Shown here: in pieces, positions 7,125 through 15,116 of the stretch
Layout of the letters: the number at the start of each line of letters is the position of its first letter
Position numbering within the stretch: position 1 is the first letter of the stretch
Origin: UBA4644 sp964646225
Lineage (GTDB): Bacteria; Bacillota; Clostridia; Oscillospirales; Butyricicoccaceae
Assembly (NCBI GenBank): GCA_964646225.1
Contig: CAZYAD010000017.1
Coordinates: forward strand, 1 to 27,006
Reading direction: 5' to 3'
DNA: 27,006 nucleotides
Made by a program: the position numbers and the translations under genes
The notes under the pieces: model-generated
Databases searched by the model: none
Told to the model about the DNA's origin: nothing
The model's input: the letters and a program-made list of their open reading frames with translations, nothing else

Positions 7125-8219
7125 ATGTCCTTCCAGCTGCCCGCCTATCAGACGCCCGATTTTTCCCTGCCGCAGTTCGTCAACGCGCCTGACGCCCGTC
7201 TGGCCCCGGCCCCACGGGATGGCGTCGCGCCTGAAGGCTTTCACTCCACCGGCATCGACCCGGTCTATTTTAAGGTAAAGGGTCAGTGGCTGCTGGCCCG
7301 TCAGGTTCGCATGGACTGCGTCCCCGTGCTGCGGGAGAACGGCTGGATCGACATTGTGGAGTTCCGCCACCTGAAGCAGGGCGACACCGTGATCTGCGGC
7401 CGGACGGAGGACGGCAGCGAGGGCATCTTTGTCAACGCTGACCCCTTCGCCAGCAAGGAGGCCGCCGACCTGTCCTTCTCCTTCCGCAAGGGCCGCACCC
7501 GTGAGACCGGTTTTTCCCGGGATTATCGGGAGATCGTGGAGCTGCTGCAGCACGAAAAGGCCACCGGCGGCTACTGCGTCTGGGTCATGGGCCCGGCCTT
7601 TACCTTTGATGTGATGGCACGGGAGGCCTTTTGCAAGCTGGTGCGCGCCGGCTATGTCCAGGCCGTGCTGGCCGGCAACGCCCTGGCCACCCACGATCTG
7701 GAGGGCGCCATGCTGCACACCGCCCTGGGCGCCGACATCACTACTCAGAAGACCCAGTACAACGGCCACTACAACCATCTGGATACCATCAACAAGGTGC
7801 GTCTGCACGGCTCCATCCCCGCCTTTTTGCAGGCCGAGGGGCTGACCGACGGCATCATGGCCGCCTGTGTCCGGTGCGGCGTCCCCTTTGTGCTGGTGGG
7901 TTCGGTGCGGGACGATGGCCCCCTGCCGGAGGTCTATCACGATGTTTACGCCGGACAGGACGATATGCGTTCCCATGTGAAAAAGGCCACCACCGTCATC
8001 GGCATGGCCACTACCCTTCACACCATCGCCACCGGCAACCTGACCCCCTCCTTCCATGTGCAGGAGGACGGCACCATCCGCCCGGTGTATTTTTACAGCG
8101 TGGACACCTCGGATTTTTCCGCCAACAAGCTGGCCGACCGGGGCAGCCTGACTGCCAAGGGCATCGTGGCCAACGCGCAGGATTTCATCACCAAGATCGC
8201 CGACGGTCTGGGGCTGTAA
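7125..8219 (+). CDS. TIGR00300-family protein, probable ornithine cyclodeaminase
   Basis: The protein is 364 residues from ATG 7125, eight bases after AAGGAG. The C-terminal half matches what I remember of the TIGR00300 / LOR-SDH-linked family, which includes the archaeal ornithine cyclodeaminases and the C-terminal half of cyanobacterial AgrE/ArgZ. Matching blocks are LAGNALATHD (182-191), GHYNHLDTINKV (214-225), GSVRDDGPLPEV (259-270), TLHTIATGNLTPS (297-309) and KLADRGS (335-341). Residues 38-140 match the LOR/SDH N-terminal domain, and there is no arginine dihydrolase domain. The expected reaction is ornithine to proline plus ammonia, which would link to the ornithine cluster at 10175-18290. 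Family membership is strong; the substrate is inferred. It is a single-gene unit with its own promoter and terminator. Confidence 0.8.
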   Translation: MSFQLPAYQTPDFSLPQFVNAPDARLAPAPRDGVAPEGFHSTGIDPVYFKVKGQWLLARQVRMDCVPVLRENGWIDIVEFRHLKQGDTVICGRTEDGSEGIFVNADPFASKEAADLSFSFRKGRTRETGFSRDYREIVELLQHEKATGGYCVWVMGPAFTFDVMAREAFCKLVRAGYVQAVLAGNALATHDLEGAMLHTALGADITTQKTQYNGHYNHLDTINKVRLHGSIPAFLQAEGLTDGIMAACVRCGVPFVLVGSVRDDGPLPEVYHDVYAGQDDMRSHVKKATTVIGMATTLHTIATGNLTPSFHVQEDGTIRPVYFYSVDTSDFSANKLADRGSLTAKGIVANAQDFITKIADGLGL

Positions 8220-8237
8220 GCCCCGCTCACAGGTGCA

Positions 8238-8274
8238 AAACCGCCGCTCTCTGAATGAAAGAGAGCGGCGGTTT
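8238..8274 (+). terminator. Intrinsic terminator after the ornithine cyclodeaminase-like gene
   Basis: A perfect 15-bp GC-rich stem (8238-8252 with 8260-8274) has a 7-base loop. The following T run is short and interrupted. It can also end minus-strand transcription from the pseudogene side. Confidence 0.85.
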
Positions 8275-8290
8275 CCTGTTCTTTACTGAT

Positions 8291-9089
8291 TTATCGGAAG
8301 GAATACACCGCATCACACTGTGCCATATCATCGCACAGCTCCAGCAGCGAACCCTGCTTGTATTCGATCCCATAGGGCTGCGGTGCATACCGCAGCGCCA
8401 GCCTCGCAGGACCAGTCTCCTGCGCTTCGAACGCCGCAAAATAGCACTGATACTGATCGTACTCCGCCAGCCTGTATTCCTCATCCTTTTCCGCCACCAC
8501 GACGGCATAAAGCTGTTTGGTATTGAGGAACGCCGTCAGCGGCCGGTCATCCATTTCGGCGTAATAATCCTCCAGCGCCGCCGTCATGGTATCATAGGCC
8601 GCCTCCCGCCTCGTCCACCTCACTGCCGCCCGGCAGGCCCATGGCCCGCTCCGGAAGCTCCACCGTGAAGCTGCCCGCCAGATAAACGTTGTCTGACGGG
8701 ACGGGCTCATGCCATTCCGCAAAGCTCCATTCGTCGTCCTTCCGATCCCACCGGGCCCAGACCTCGCCGTCGACCCAGTCGTATTTCTCCGTGTCGATCC
8801 CCACCAGCTTGGTGTAGGTATAGACCTTTCCCAGCTTCGCCTGCGTTTGCCAGATCTCATAGGTCAGGGTATCATAGTCCGCCAAAAAGGAGTTATAGTC
8901 CCGCAGGCCATAAACAGCACCCTTATAGACATGGCGCTCCCACTCGCTTTGCAGTCAGGCACGGAATACGGCGATCTGGCTTTCCGACGCCTGCTGCTGC
9001 GATCCGCAGCCCGGCAGCAGCAGCAGACACAGCGACAGACAGAATGACAGCACCAGTGCACCAATGTGCCTTCTCGATTGCTTATTCAT
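8291..9089 (-). pseudogene. Lipoprotein pseudogene (nonsense plus frameshift)
   Basis: The frame starts at ATG 9089 (AAGGAG upstream) and encodes a basic N-terminus, a hydrophobic stretch and a lipobox LLLPGC, so the ancestor was a secreted lipoprotein. Codon 45 is TGA (8957-8955), after which the same frame continues coherently. It reads through YKGAVYGLRDYNSFLADYD and VYTYTKLVGIDTEKYDW to about 8605. There one extra G in a GGG run breaks the frame. Removing it gives DEAEAAYDTM and joins the remaining frame, which ends SLLELCDDMAQCDAVYSFR with TAA at 8291. The restored protein would be about 265 residues. The family is not recognised. It is probably inactive unless one lesion is a sequencing error. 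Confidence 0.75.
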
Positions 9090-9165
9090 GAAGCACGCGC
9101 TCCTTTCCGTTTTGGCCCCGCGTCTGCCGGGTGCGCTCCTTTTTCATCGGCTGTTTACGCGTTTT

Positions 9166-9663
9166 TCACTTTTGCGAAGAACGCGGGCGCGCCTCGCCAC
9201 ACATCACGCCAAGACAATATACCACAGCATAGCAGAGAGCGAACCCGGCTGCCCACAGCGTAGCTTCTGCCTGTTGCGACACCGCGACCGGCACTTTATC
9301 CGCGCAGCGGATCGAATAATACAGCAGAGCGGAAAAGCTCTGTTCCGGATTCGGTGTCAAGCCAACCAGACGGCACAGCAGCGGCGAGCCTTTCCAGACG
9401 ATCCACCAGAACAGCATTTGAACCAGCACGGTGCTGATGTAAGCCAGCCCCCACTGGAGCACTCTGAGCGGTTGTCCTTTTGTGCCTGGCCCTCGTCTGC
9501 CGACCCATACACCGAAAAGCAGATAGAGGCCGATCCCCAGGGACAGCCCGCTCCAGGCTCCGTAAGGATCCACGGACATAAACTGAAGTGCCGTATTCCA
9601 GAACAGATACACCGGCAGAAAACACATTGCAAAGGACATACTGTACTTCATGGCTTCTTTCAA
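9166..9663 (-). CDS. Small four-helix membrane protein, unknown function
   Basis: The protein is 165 residues if the start is TTG 9663 (GAAGAGGG about ten bases upstream), or 161 residues from ATG 9651, which lacks a clear ribosome site. Four hydrophobic segments are visible at about 8-27, 37-55, 71-91 and 134-155, with a basic tail GEARPRSSQK. I recognise no family. It lies 76 bases before the lipoprotein pseudogene and 22 bases after a start-less remnant on the same strand, so all three may derive from one small envelope operon that is decaying. Its reading frame is intact. Confidence 0.6.
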   Translation of the reverse strand: MKEAMKYSMSFAMCFLPVYLFWNTALQFMSVDPYGAWSGLSLGIGLYLLFGVWVGRRGPGTKGQPLRVLQWGLAYISTVLVQMLFWWIVWKGSPLLCRLVGLTPNPEQSFSALLYYSIRCADKVPVAVSQQAEATLWAAGFALCYAVVYCLGVMCGEARPRSSQK

Positions 9664-10065
9664 GGCAGATCAGCCCTCTTCTAAATCAACAATCGTATGT
9701 ATTGCAGGCAGTTGAGGTGCTATAACGAGTTGTACTGAAATTAAGTGCCGGTGGCCAGCTCAAGGACACATCTTCTATCGATATCCGTGTTTCCGCGTGG
9801 TAATAGTTCAACGAAGCAGCCACGCTACCTGAGGTCGATGTCGAATCAGCAGAATAAATATTCGTCCGATTTCGAATTTAGAGTTTGAACAGAGAAGGGG
9901 CACCGTGTGATTAGTTTTATGCTATCACATCGTTCAAATAATTACAATTAGCATTCTCCACAATTATCAAAATCATTTTTGTGCAAAACAGAGATTTTTC
10001 TTTCCCGTCTTGCGTCTGCATTTGGTTTATATTATCACAATAATTGTTGGGGTTTTTAGCTAAAT
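9664..10065. other. AT-rich intergenic patch without an intact gene
   Basis: This roughly 400-base stretch is clearly more AT-rich than the flanking genes. It holds the start-less remnant at 9686-9877 and, on the minus strand, a possible weak promoter (TTGATA, 18 bases, TGTAAT, near 9965-9936). No insertion-sequence ends or RNA gene were recognised. Confidence 0.6.
9686..9877 (-). pseudogene. Start-less gene remnant (63 codons)
   Basis: Between TAA (9880-9878) and TGA (9688-9686) one minus-strand frame is open for 63 codons and reads like real protein: NIYSADSTSTSGSVAASL, then NYYHAETRISIEDVSLSW. It ends RYSTSTACNTYDC. It is Ser/Thr/Tyr-rich, like the end of a secreted or surface protein. 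No usable start or upstream continuation was found in any frame. It could be the 3' end of a deleted gene, or a chance open frame in AT-rich DNA. Confidence 0.35.
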
Positions 10066-10068
10066 ATT

Positions 10069-10110
10069 AAGCCCGCCCCCGGCTGTGGCCGGAGGCGGGC
10101 TTGTTCTTTT
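10069..10110. terminator. Terminator-like hairpin at the end of the ornithine operon
   Basis: AAGCCCGCC (10069-10077) pairs with GGCGGGCTT (10094-10102), and an inner CCGGC/GCCGG stem stacks on it with one mismatch. On the plus strand it is followed by GTTCTTTTTT. On the minus strand, the direction of orr, the T run is weaker (TTAATATTT). It is the first strong hairpin after orr and probably ends that transcript. Confidence 0.7.
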
Positions 10111-10134
10111 TTGGGGTTACGGGGGTTGTTTTCT

Positions 10135-10184
10135 CTCCCTCCGTCAAAAATCAGAGATTTTTGACACCCCCTCGTCAGAGGGAG
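10135..10184. repeat. Palindromic intergenic repeat overlapping the orr stop codon
   Basis: Outer arms CTCCCTC/GAGGGAG (10135-10141 with 10178-10184) enclose a perfect 10-bp stem GTCAAAAATC/GATTTTTGAC (10143-10152 with 10156-10165). The left part of the element read on the minus strand supplies the last codons and the TGA stop of orr. It is the same class as the elements near 2290 and 12767. Confidence 0.75.
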
Positions 10185-11257
10185 GCTTTTTGTGATAATT
10201 TGCACACCTTTTCCACATAGGGGCTGGTAAAGGCCCGCAGGGCGGCGGAATAATCCACCCGGAACCGCACCACATCCCCCACCCGCGCCGGGCAGTCGGT
10301 GACATCCAGCAGCAGATGATCGGAGGACGCGCCGAAGATCTCCATCCCCGGCGTGCAGGGCGTCAGCCCCGTCCAGTCGATGTCCTGCTGCCCGATGGCG
10401 GCAATAGCCCGCAGCCGGTCGCCCCGGTCGGTATACTCCACCGTCTGGCCAAAGGCGTTGACCCCCAGCTTCCCCACAGGATAGGTGGGCTTGGTCCTGA
10501 CCTCCACCACCTCGCACTCCAGCGTCAGCACATCCTGATGCAGCCCCGACAGATCGGCGCCGTAGGCGGTCTCCCGCCCCAGCAGGAGGCTCTCCCCCAG
10601 CCGCAGGTTGTTGAAGCCCGCGAAGTCGGCTTTGCCCAGCAGATACACCGAGCTGGAGTTTCCACAGGACACCAGCTCCAGCCGACGGCCAAGAGCTTCC
10701 TCCACCAGCGTCACCAGCCTGCGGAAGTCGGCCAGCGTCTGCTGCGTGGGGATCACCGAGCCGTAGCAGGTGACATTAAAGGCCATGCCTGTCAGCTCCA
10801 GCCCTGGCGCATCCTCTGCCTGACGGGCCAGCGCCAGCAGGCCGTCGGCGTCCCGGAAGAACACACCCTCCCGCAGGTCGCCCATGTCCACCATCAGCAC
10901 CACGCCGTGGCGCTTTCCGGCCCTTTGTGCCGCTGCATCCAGCGAAGCCAGCGCCGCAGGCTCCGAGCAGAAGCTGATGTCGGCAGCCTGCACCACCCGA
11001 TCTGCCTGGGACAGCATGGGCAGCCGCAGCAGGATCTTTTTCTTTCCGGAAAAGGCCAGCTTTTCCAGATTTTCCACCCGGGAATCAGCCAGATAGGGAT
11101 TGGGCAGTTCCTCCAGCGCCTGCACCATTTCCGGCATGGCGCAGAAGGATTTGGTGACAAAGGCCAGCCTGTCCAGCCCGTTTCTTCCCGCCAGCGCACA
11201 CAGCCGCTGGCCGTTTTCCCGCAGTCGGCCGCAGTCGATCACCAGTCTGGGATACAT
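10175..11257 (-). CDS. orr: Ornithine racemase (alanine racemase-fold, PLP)
   Basis: This fold-III PLP enzyme of 360 residues is predicted to convert L-ornithine to D-ornithine, the substrate of the aminomutase encoded upstream. The N-terminal barrel holds the PLP lysine in LAFVTKSF (K36). Further blocks are MVDMGDLREGVFF (122-134), SCGNSSSVYLL (197-207), NNLRLGESLLLG (216-227) and an ending beta domain with FGASSDHLLLD. The ATG at 11257 directly follows the TAA of the glmL-like gene (TAAATG), so translation is coupled. Placement as last gene of an ord-to-glmL cluster supports ornithine rather than alanine as substrate; C. difficile and C. sticklandii have the same association. The C-terminal residues and stop lie in a repeat element. 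Confidence 0.88.
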   Translation of the reverse strand: MYPRLVIDCGRLRENGQRLCALAGRNGLDRLAFVTKSFCAMPEMVQALEELPNPYLADSRVENLEKLAFSGKKKILLRLPMLSQADRVVQAADISFCSEPAALASLDAAAQRAGKRHGVVLMVDMGDLREGVFFRDADGLLALARQAEDAPGLELTGMAFNVTCYGSVIPTQQTLADFRRLVTLVEEALGRRLELVSCGNSSSVYLLGKADFAGFNNLRLGESLLLGRETAYGADLSGLHQDVLTLECEVVEVRTKPTYPVGKLGVNAFGQTVEYTDRGDRLRAIAAIGQQDIDWTGLTPCTPGMEIFGASSDHLLLDVTDCPARVGDVVRFRVDYSAALRAFTSPYVEKVCKLSQKASL

Positions 11258-12622
11258 TTATTCCACCCCCATATCCTGCTTCAGCAGAGCAACGGCCGCT
11301 TCCCGATGATACCGGGACAGCACGCCCAGCGACGCCATATAGTAGTTTTTATCCTCCAGCAGCTTCAGGTTCTGTGCCTTTGGGAACAGCAGCTTTCCGC
11401 TGTCATTCAGATGGCACAGCCGCTCCATGATGCCCTTCCGTCCAGGCAGCCGGGTCAGCGCGCCGCCGGTGGCCACCAGATACTTCACCCCGGTGAGATC
11501 CTTGCCCTCAGCAAAGGTCTGCCGCCCGTTGGAGCCATAAGTATACCGATATCTGCCGCAATGCCGCTCCAGCGCGTCCGACGCTGCGTGCCATGCCAGC
11601 GCCTCGGTGAGCCGAAACTGCTCCGGCGTGTCGGGGATGGCTCTGTAATGCTCGAAGATCGGAGTGGGATCCTGCCCGATCTCCTTTTCCAGCTGGTACA
11701 TCCCGATCTGCCGGGCCATGGAGCGGGCATTGACAAACACGCCCAGGTCGCCCTCCACCGTTCGCTTGGCCATGGGCTCGGGAGACAGCTGGATGGAGGC
11801 GATCTCCTCGCTGCCCTCGGTGACCGAATGGATATCGGTAGTTGCGCCGCCCACATCCAGCACCACCAGATCGCCCACCTGCTCATACAGCAGCCGGGCG
11901 CATTCCATCACCGCGCCGGGGGTGGGGATGATGGATCCGGTGACCATGGTGCGCACCCGCTCCATGCCCGGCGCGTGGATGATATGCTTTTCAAACACAT
12001 CGTGGATGACCCGTCTGGCAGGCTCGATGTTCAGATCGTCCAGCCGGGGATAAACATTGTCCACCACATACAGCTCGGCCTCCGCATCGGCAAACAACTT
12101 CTGCACCCGGGCCTGATTCTGAATATTTCCGGCATAGATCACCGGCACGCTGAGACCCAGCTCCCGGATGAGCTTTGCATTTTCCAGCGCGGTGCGCCGC
12201 TCGCCATAGTCGGTGCCGCCGGCGATGAGGATCAGGTTGGGGTTGATGTCCCGCAGCTCCTCCAGATCCTCCTCCTCTAAAACGCCGGCGGTGACCTGGT
12301 GCAGGTTGGCTCCCGCTCCCAGCGCAGCCTCCCGAGCCGCCCGGACAGTCATATCATACACCAGCCCGTGGACAGTCATCCGCAGACCGCCCGCCGCCGA
12401 GGAGGTGGCCAGCATGGCCTCGTATTGCAGGTCGTCCCAGCCCTGACTGCGGCAGAGGTCATCCACCGCCCCCTGCAGGCCCACGCAGACATCCCCCTGC
12501 AGCACCGAGGTGGGGGCCTGCCCCTGTCCCAAAAACAGCGGCTGTGCCTCGTCCAGCCGGTGAAAGGCGTTTACAACGGTGGTTGTGGAGCCGATCTCGG
12601 CCACCAGGACATCAACTTTCAT
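11258..12622 (-). CDS. GlmL/MutL-family actin-like ATPase, probable ornithine aminomutase reactivase
   Basis: The protein is 454 residues from ATG 12622 (GAGAGG upstream). The actin/Hsp70-like ATPase motifs are LVAEIGSTTTVVNAF (6-20) and DVGGATTDIHS in the middle, with ILIAGGTDYGERRTALENAK and TGSIIPTPGAVMECARLL typical of the GlmL family first described next to glutamate mutase. Here it sits between oraE and orr, as in the C. difficile ornithine cluster. The likely role is ATP-dependent removal of inactivated cobalamin from the B12-dependent OraE/OraS, as diol-dehydratase reactivases do; this is an inference. It is unrelated to the DNA-repair MutL. A 232-bp spacer separates it from oraE. Confidence 0.88.
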   Translation of the reverse strand: MKVDVLVAEIGSTTTVVNAFHRLDEAQPLFLGQGQAPTSVLQGDVCVGLQGAVDDLCRSQGWDDLQYEAMLATSSAAGGLRMTVHGLVYDMTVRAAREAALGAGANLHQVTAGVLEEEDLEELRDINPNLILIAGGTDYGERRTALENAKLIRELGLSVPVIYAGNIQNQARVQKLFADAEAELYVVDNVYPRLDDLNIEPARRVIHDVFEKHIIHAPGMERVRTMVTGSIIPTPGAVMECARLLYEQVGDLVVLDVGGATTDIHSVTEGSEEIASIQLSPEPMAKRTVEGDLGVFVNARSMARQIGMYQLEKEIGQDPTPIFEHYRAIPDTPEQFRLTEALAWHAASDALERHCGRYRYTYGSNGRQTFAEGKDLTGVKYLVATGGALTRLPGRKGIMERLCHLNDSGKLLFPKAQNLKLLEDKNYYMASLGVLSRYHREAAVALLKQDMGVE

Positions 12623-12653
12623 GGTTCGCTTCCTCTCTTTGGTTCTGTTTTGT

Positions 12654-12689
12654 GAAATCCCCCGCCGAGCCTTCCCGGCGGGGGATTTC
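12654..12689. terminator. Strong intercistronic hairpin between oraE and the glmL-like gene
   Basis: A perfect 14-bp stem (12654-12667 with 12676-12689, GAAATCCCCCGCCG/CGGCGGGGGATTTC) has an 8-base loop. On the minus strand only short T stretches follow, so it may attenuate or stabilise the upstream mRNA rather than stop it fully. Confidence 0.65.
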
Positions 12690-12766
12690 GTAAGGGGTTG
12701 AGTCTTCGATTGCATACCGGTGGAAAACAGGAGCATGACGGGGAGTCATTCTCGCATCGTTCCCTG

Positions 12767-12830
12767 GCGCTCTCCGGGGGAAAGGCTGTCGGCGCAGCCG
12801 ACGGAGAGGGCGCGGGGCTACAAGCCCCGG
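12767..12830. repeat. Palindromic intergenic repeat
   Basis: Outer arms CTCTCCG/CGGAGAG (12770-12776 with 12802-12808) enclose GTCGGC-GCA-GCCGAC (12788-12802). A second hairpin follows, CGGGGCT-ACA-AGCCCCG (12813-12829). It lies in the spacer between oraE and the glmL-like gene. The GGCGCAGCC core resembles dispersed palindromic elements in Oscillospirales genomes (recall, not checked). Confidence 0.65.
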
Positions 12831-12854
12831 CATTTCCCTGCCCGGCGGGGGGCT

Positions 12855-15101
12855 TTATCTCGGCCACTTGCCGGCAGCCTCCAGCTCCCGGCGGCGCTCC
12901 ACCAGGAAGGTGGCGTCGTGAATGCCCTTGGTGCCGCGGCCGAAGCCGGCGTCGGCGCCCATCTGCACGGCGATCTCCGGCGTGATCTGGGTGCCGCCCA
13001 CCAGAAGCATCAGTCTGTCGCGGACGCCCATCTCCCGGGCCAGCCGGTCGATGTTGGCAATATTCTTGTAATGGATATCGTCATGGCTGATGATGGTAGA
13101 GGCCAGGATGGCATCGGCATCCAGCTCGATGGCAGCATTCACCAGCTTCTCCACCGGCACGGAGGTGCCCAGGTAATGCACCTTGATGCCGTACTTTTCA
13201 ATGCCGCCGTGCTTGATGTCGATGATCTCCCGCAGGCCCACCGAGTGCTCATCGTTGCCCACGGTACCGCATACCACCGTCATGGGCTTGCGCTCGATAT
13301 CGGCACGGATCTCGGCGTCGGTGAGCACATGAGGCTCCTCGGGGATCTCCAGCTGATCCACATCCAGGTCAAAGTTCACCCGGCCCTTGATCTCCACACG
13401 GGTGCCCTCGGCCCCCTGCATGATCTCCCGGCTGATGACCTCGACCTCCTGCAGGCCCATCCGGCGGCCGGTCTCGATGGCGGCAGCCTCGGCGATGCGC
13501 CGTGAGGCGGGGAAGAACAGGTTGACCATGACGATGCCGTCGGCCAGCCACTCCATCTCGGGCTTGAGCGTCTTGCAGTCCCGGCCCCGATACTTGGCCG
13601 TCTCGGCCATACGGACATTGACATTGTCCTCCTCGTCCAGCTCGTCGATGTAGATGATCTTGTCGGGATCCTCAAAGGTGCAGCCGCCGATGAGTCTGGC
13701 GGGGTCATTGACGGCGCTTTCGTCGTACTGGGCCACATTGTTGTAGCCATAGTGAGCAGTGACCGGAGCCATATAGTCCGCGGCACGCTCGAAAACGGTG
13801 CCTGCGCCGACGCCGCCGGCCATTTCACGGCAGATACCGTCGCTGTTGCGCTCGGGATAAATGCCGGAGTCCACAAAGAAGCCCTGCTCCACGGCGTTGA
13901 AGTAGCCGCCGACCTCCAGGATCTCCTCAAAGAACAGCACGGCACGCTCCTTCAGCTCCCGGGCGTTCTCACGCAGGGGCCCGTCCTGCTTCAGCTCCAC
14001 CATTTCCATCAGACCGTCCATACCCAGCAGGGTCTGCTTGGCAGTGTCGCAGGCCTCGATGTTATAGATGTGCCAGGGCACGTTGCGGCCCTCATCGGGG
14101 GTGATGGTGGACTGGATGTCCGCCGAGGTCAGCTTGGAGATCAGCATATTCAGCACATGGGTCACCGTGGCGTCACGGGTGGAGGACTCCACATACTTGG
14201 TGTTCATCTGGGCACGCATCCGGTACTCGGTGAACAGATCCCGCAGGGCCACGGCATAGGGCAGATCCATATACACGCAGGGGGCAGGGGTGGCCGTAGG
14301 CGGCACGGTGGACAGGCAAATCTGCTTCTTGTCGATGCCAACGCTGGCCGAGAAGGCGGCGTTGATGGCGTGCTGCACCATCAGCTCGGGCATAACCTTC
14401 CAGGCCTCCCGGGCGGTGGCGTTGGCGTTGTGCGCGCCGTCGATCTGGGCCATATCCGCCCAGGCGATGATCTTTTTGGATTCACAGGCGTCCACAAAGG
14501 AGCGCACCATGTTGACATTGCGGTAAATGACATTGTACTGGGGATCCTGATGGCAGCCGTTGACTCCCTCCTCGGCGAACATGACGGCTACATCGGGGCC
14601 GGCCACGCCCGAAACATAGGAGTGGTAGTTGATGGGGCGGCCCACCTCGTCCTCGATCATGTCCAGGGCCTTGCGCTGGGCGCGGACCTGCTTGCGGGTG
14701 ATGGGGACGCCGCCGCTGCCCTGGGGGGTGCCTTCGATCAGGCCGTCAAAATGGGACTGACCGGCGGTGCGGATGACCATGATATGATCCGCGCCGTGAT
14801 GGGCTGCCATGCGCATCCGTCGGATATCGTCCTCAAAACGCCCGGAGGCGATCTCGGTGGTGATGGTGGGCATGGGCTGGGGGTCGATGTTGTCAAAATA
14901 ATGCGCGGTCATCAGGCCCACGCTGTCTCCCTCCATATTGGCAGAGATATCGTGATACTGGAAGGGGCCCTGCTTCAGCTGCTCAGCGGGAGCCGGCTTG
15001 CGCCAGACCCAGCCGCGGCGGCGGGGACGATAATGCTCCAGATCCTGCAAAACGGCTTCCACATCGATGCGCTCGTTTTTGTTCAGCTTGTACTCAGACA
15101 T
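12855..15101 (-). CDS. oraE: D-ornithine 4,5-aminomutase, large B12/PLP subunit
   Basis: The 748-residue protein catalyses the radical shift of the omega-amino group of D-ornithine, giving 2,4-diaminopentanoate, with adenosylcobalamin and PLP. The N-terminal 550 residues form the PLP-binding barrel region. The C-terminal Rossmann domain has the base-off/His-on cobalamin motif NDEHSVG, with D617 and H619 (DxHxxG). K630 in IDIKHGG lies 11 residues after the cobalt-ligand His, as His618 and Lys629 do in the C. sticklandii enzyme (recalled numbering), where Lys629 holds PLP in the resting state. The downstream GTQITPEIAVQMGADAGF is the cobalamin tail-binding loop. The start at 15101 has GGAGGGG. 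It begins 15 bases after oraS. Confidence 0.96.
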   Translation of the reverse strand: MSEYKLNKNERIDVEAVLQDLEHYRPRRRGWVWRKPAPAEQLKQGPFQYHDISANMEGDSVGLMTAHYFDNIDPQPMPTITTEIASGRFEDDIRRMRMAAHHGADHIMVIRTAGQSHFDGLIEGTPQGSGGVPITRKQVRAQRKALDMIEDEVGRPINYHSYVSGVAGPDVAVMFAEEGVNGCHQDPQYNVIYRNVNMVRSFVDACESKKIIAWADMAQIDGAHNANATAREAWKVMPELMVQHAINAAFSASVGIDKKQICLSTVPPTATPAPCVYMDLPYAVALRDLFTEYRMRAQMNTKYVESSTRDATVTHVLNMLISKLTSADIQSTITPDEGRNVPWHIYNIEACDTAKQTLLGMDGLMEMVELKQDGPLRENARELKERAVLFFEEILEVGGYFNAVEQGFFVDSGIYPERNSDGICREMAGGVGAGTVFERAADYMAPVTAHYGYNNVAQYDESAVNDPARLIGGCTFEDPDKIIYIDELDEEDNVNVRMAETAKYRGRDCKTLKPEMEWLADGIVMVNLFFPASRRIAEAAAIETGRRMGLQEVEVISREIMQGAEGTRVEIKGRVNFDLDVDQLEIPEEPHVLTDAEIRADIERKPMTVVCGTVGNDEHSVGLREIIDIKHGGIEKYGIKVHYLGTSVPVEKLVNAAIELDADAILASTIISHDDIHYKNIANIDRLAREMGVRDRLMLLVGGTQITPEIAVQMGADAGFGRGTKGIHDATFLVERRRELEAAGKWPR

Positions 15102-15116
15102 ATCGTTTCCCCTCCC

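Noticed and set aside
9917..10021. A 34-codon open frame on the minus strand starting MQTQDGKEK
   Set aside because: It has no ribosome site and no recognisable signal peptide or family, and sits in AT-rich DNA where short frames arise by chance.
12654..12689. Full operon terminator after oraE
   Set aside because: On the minus strand the hairpin lacks a proper T run, and the downstream glmL-like and orr genes have no clear promoter of their own, so read-through is more likely.
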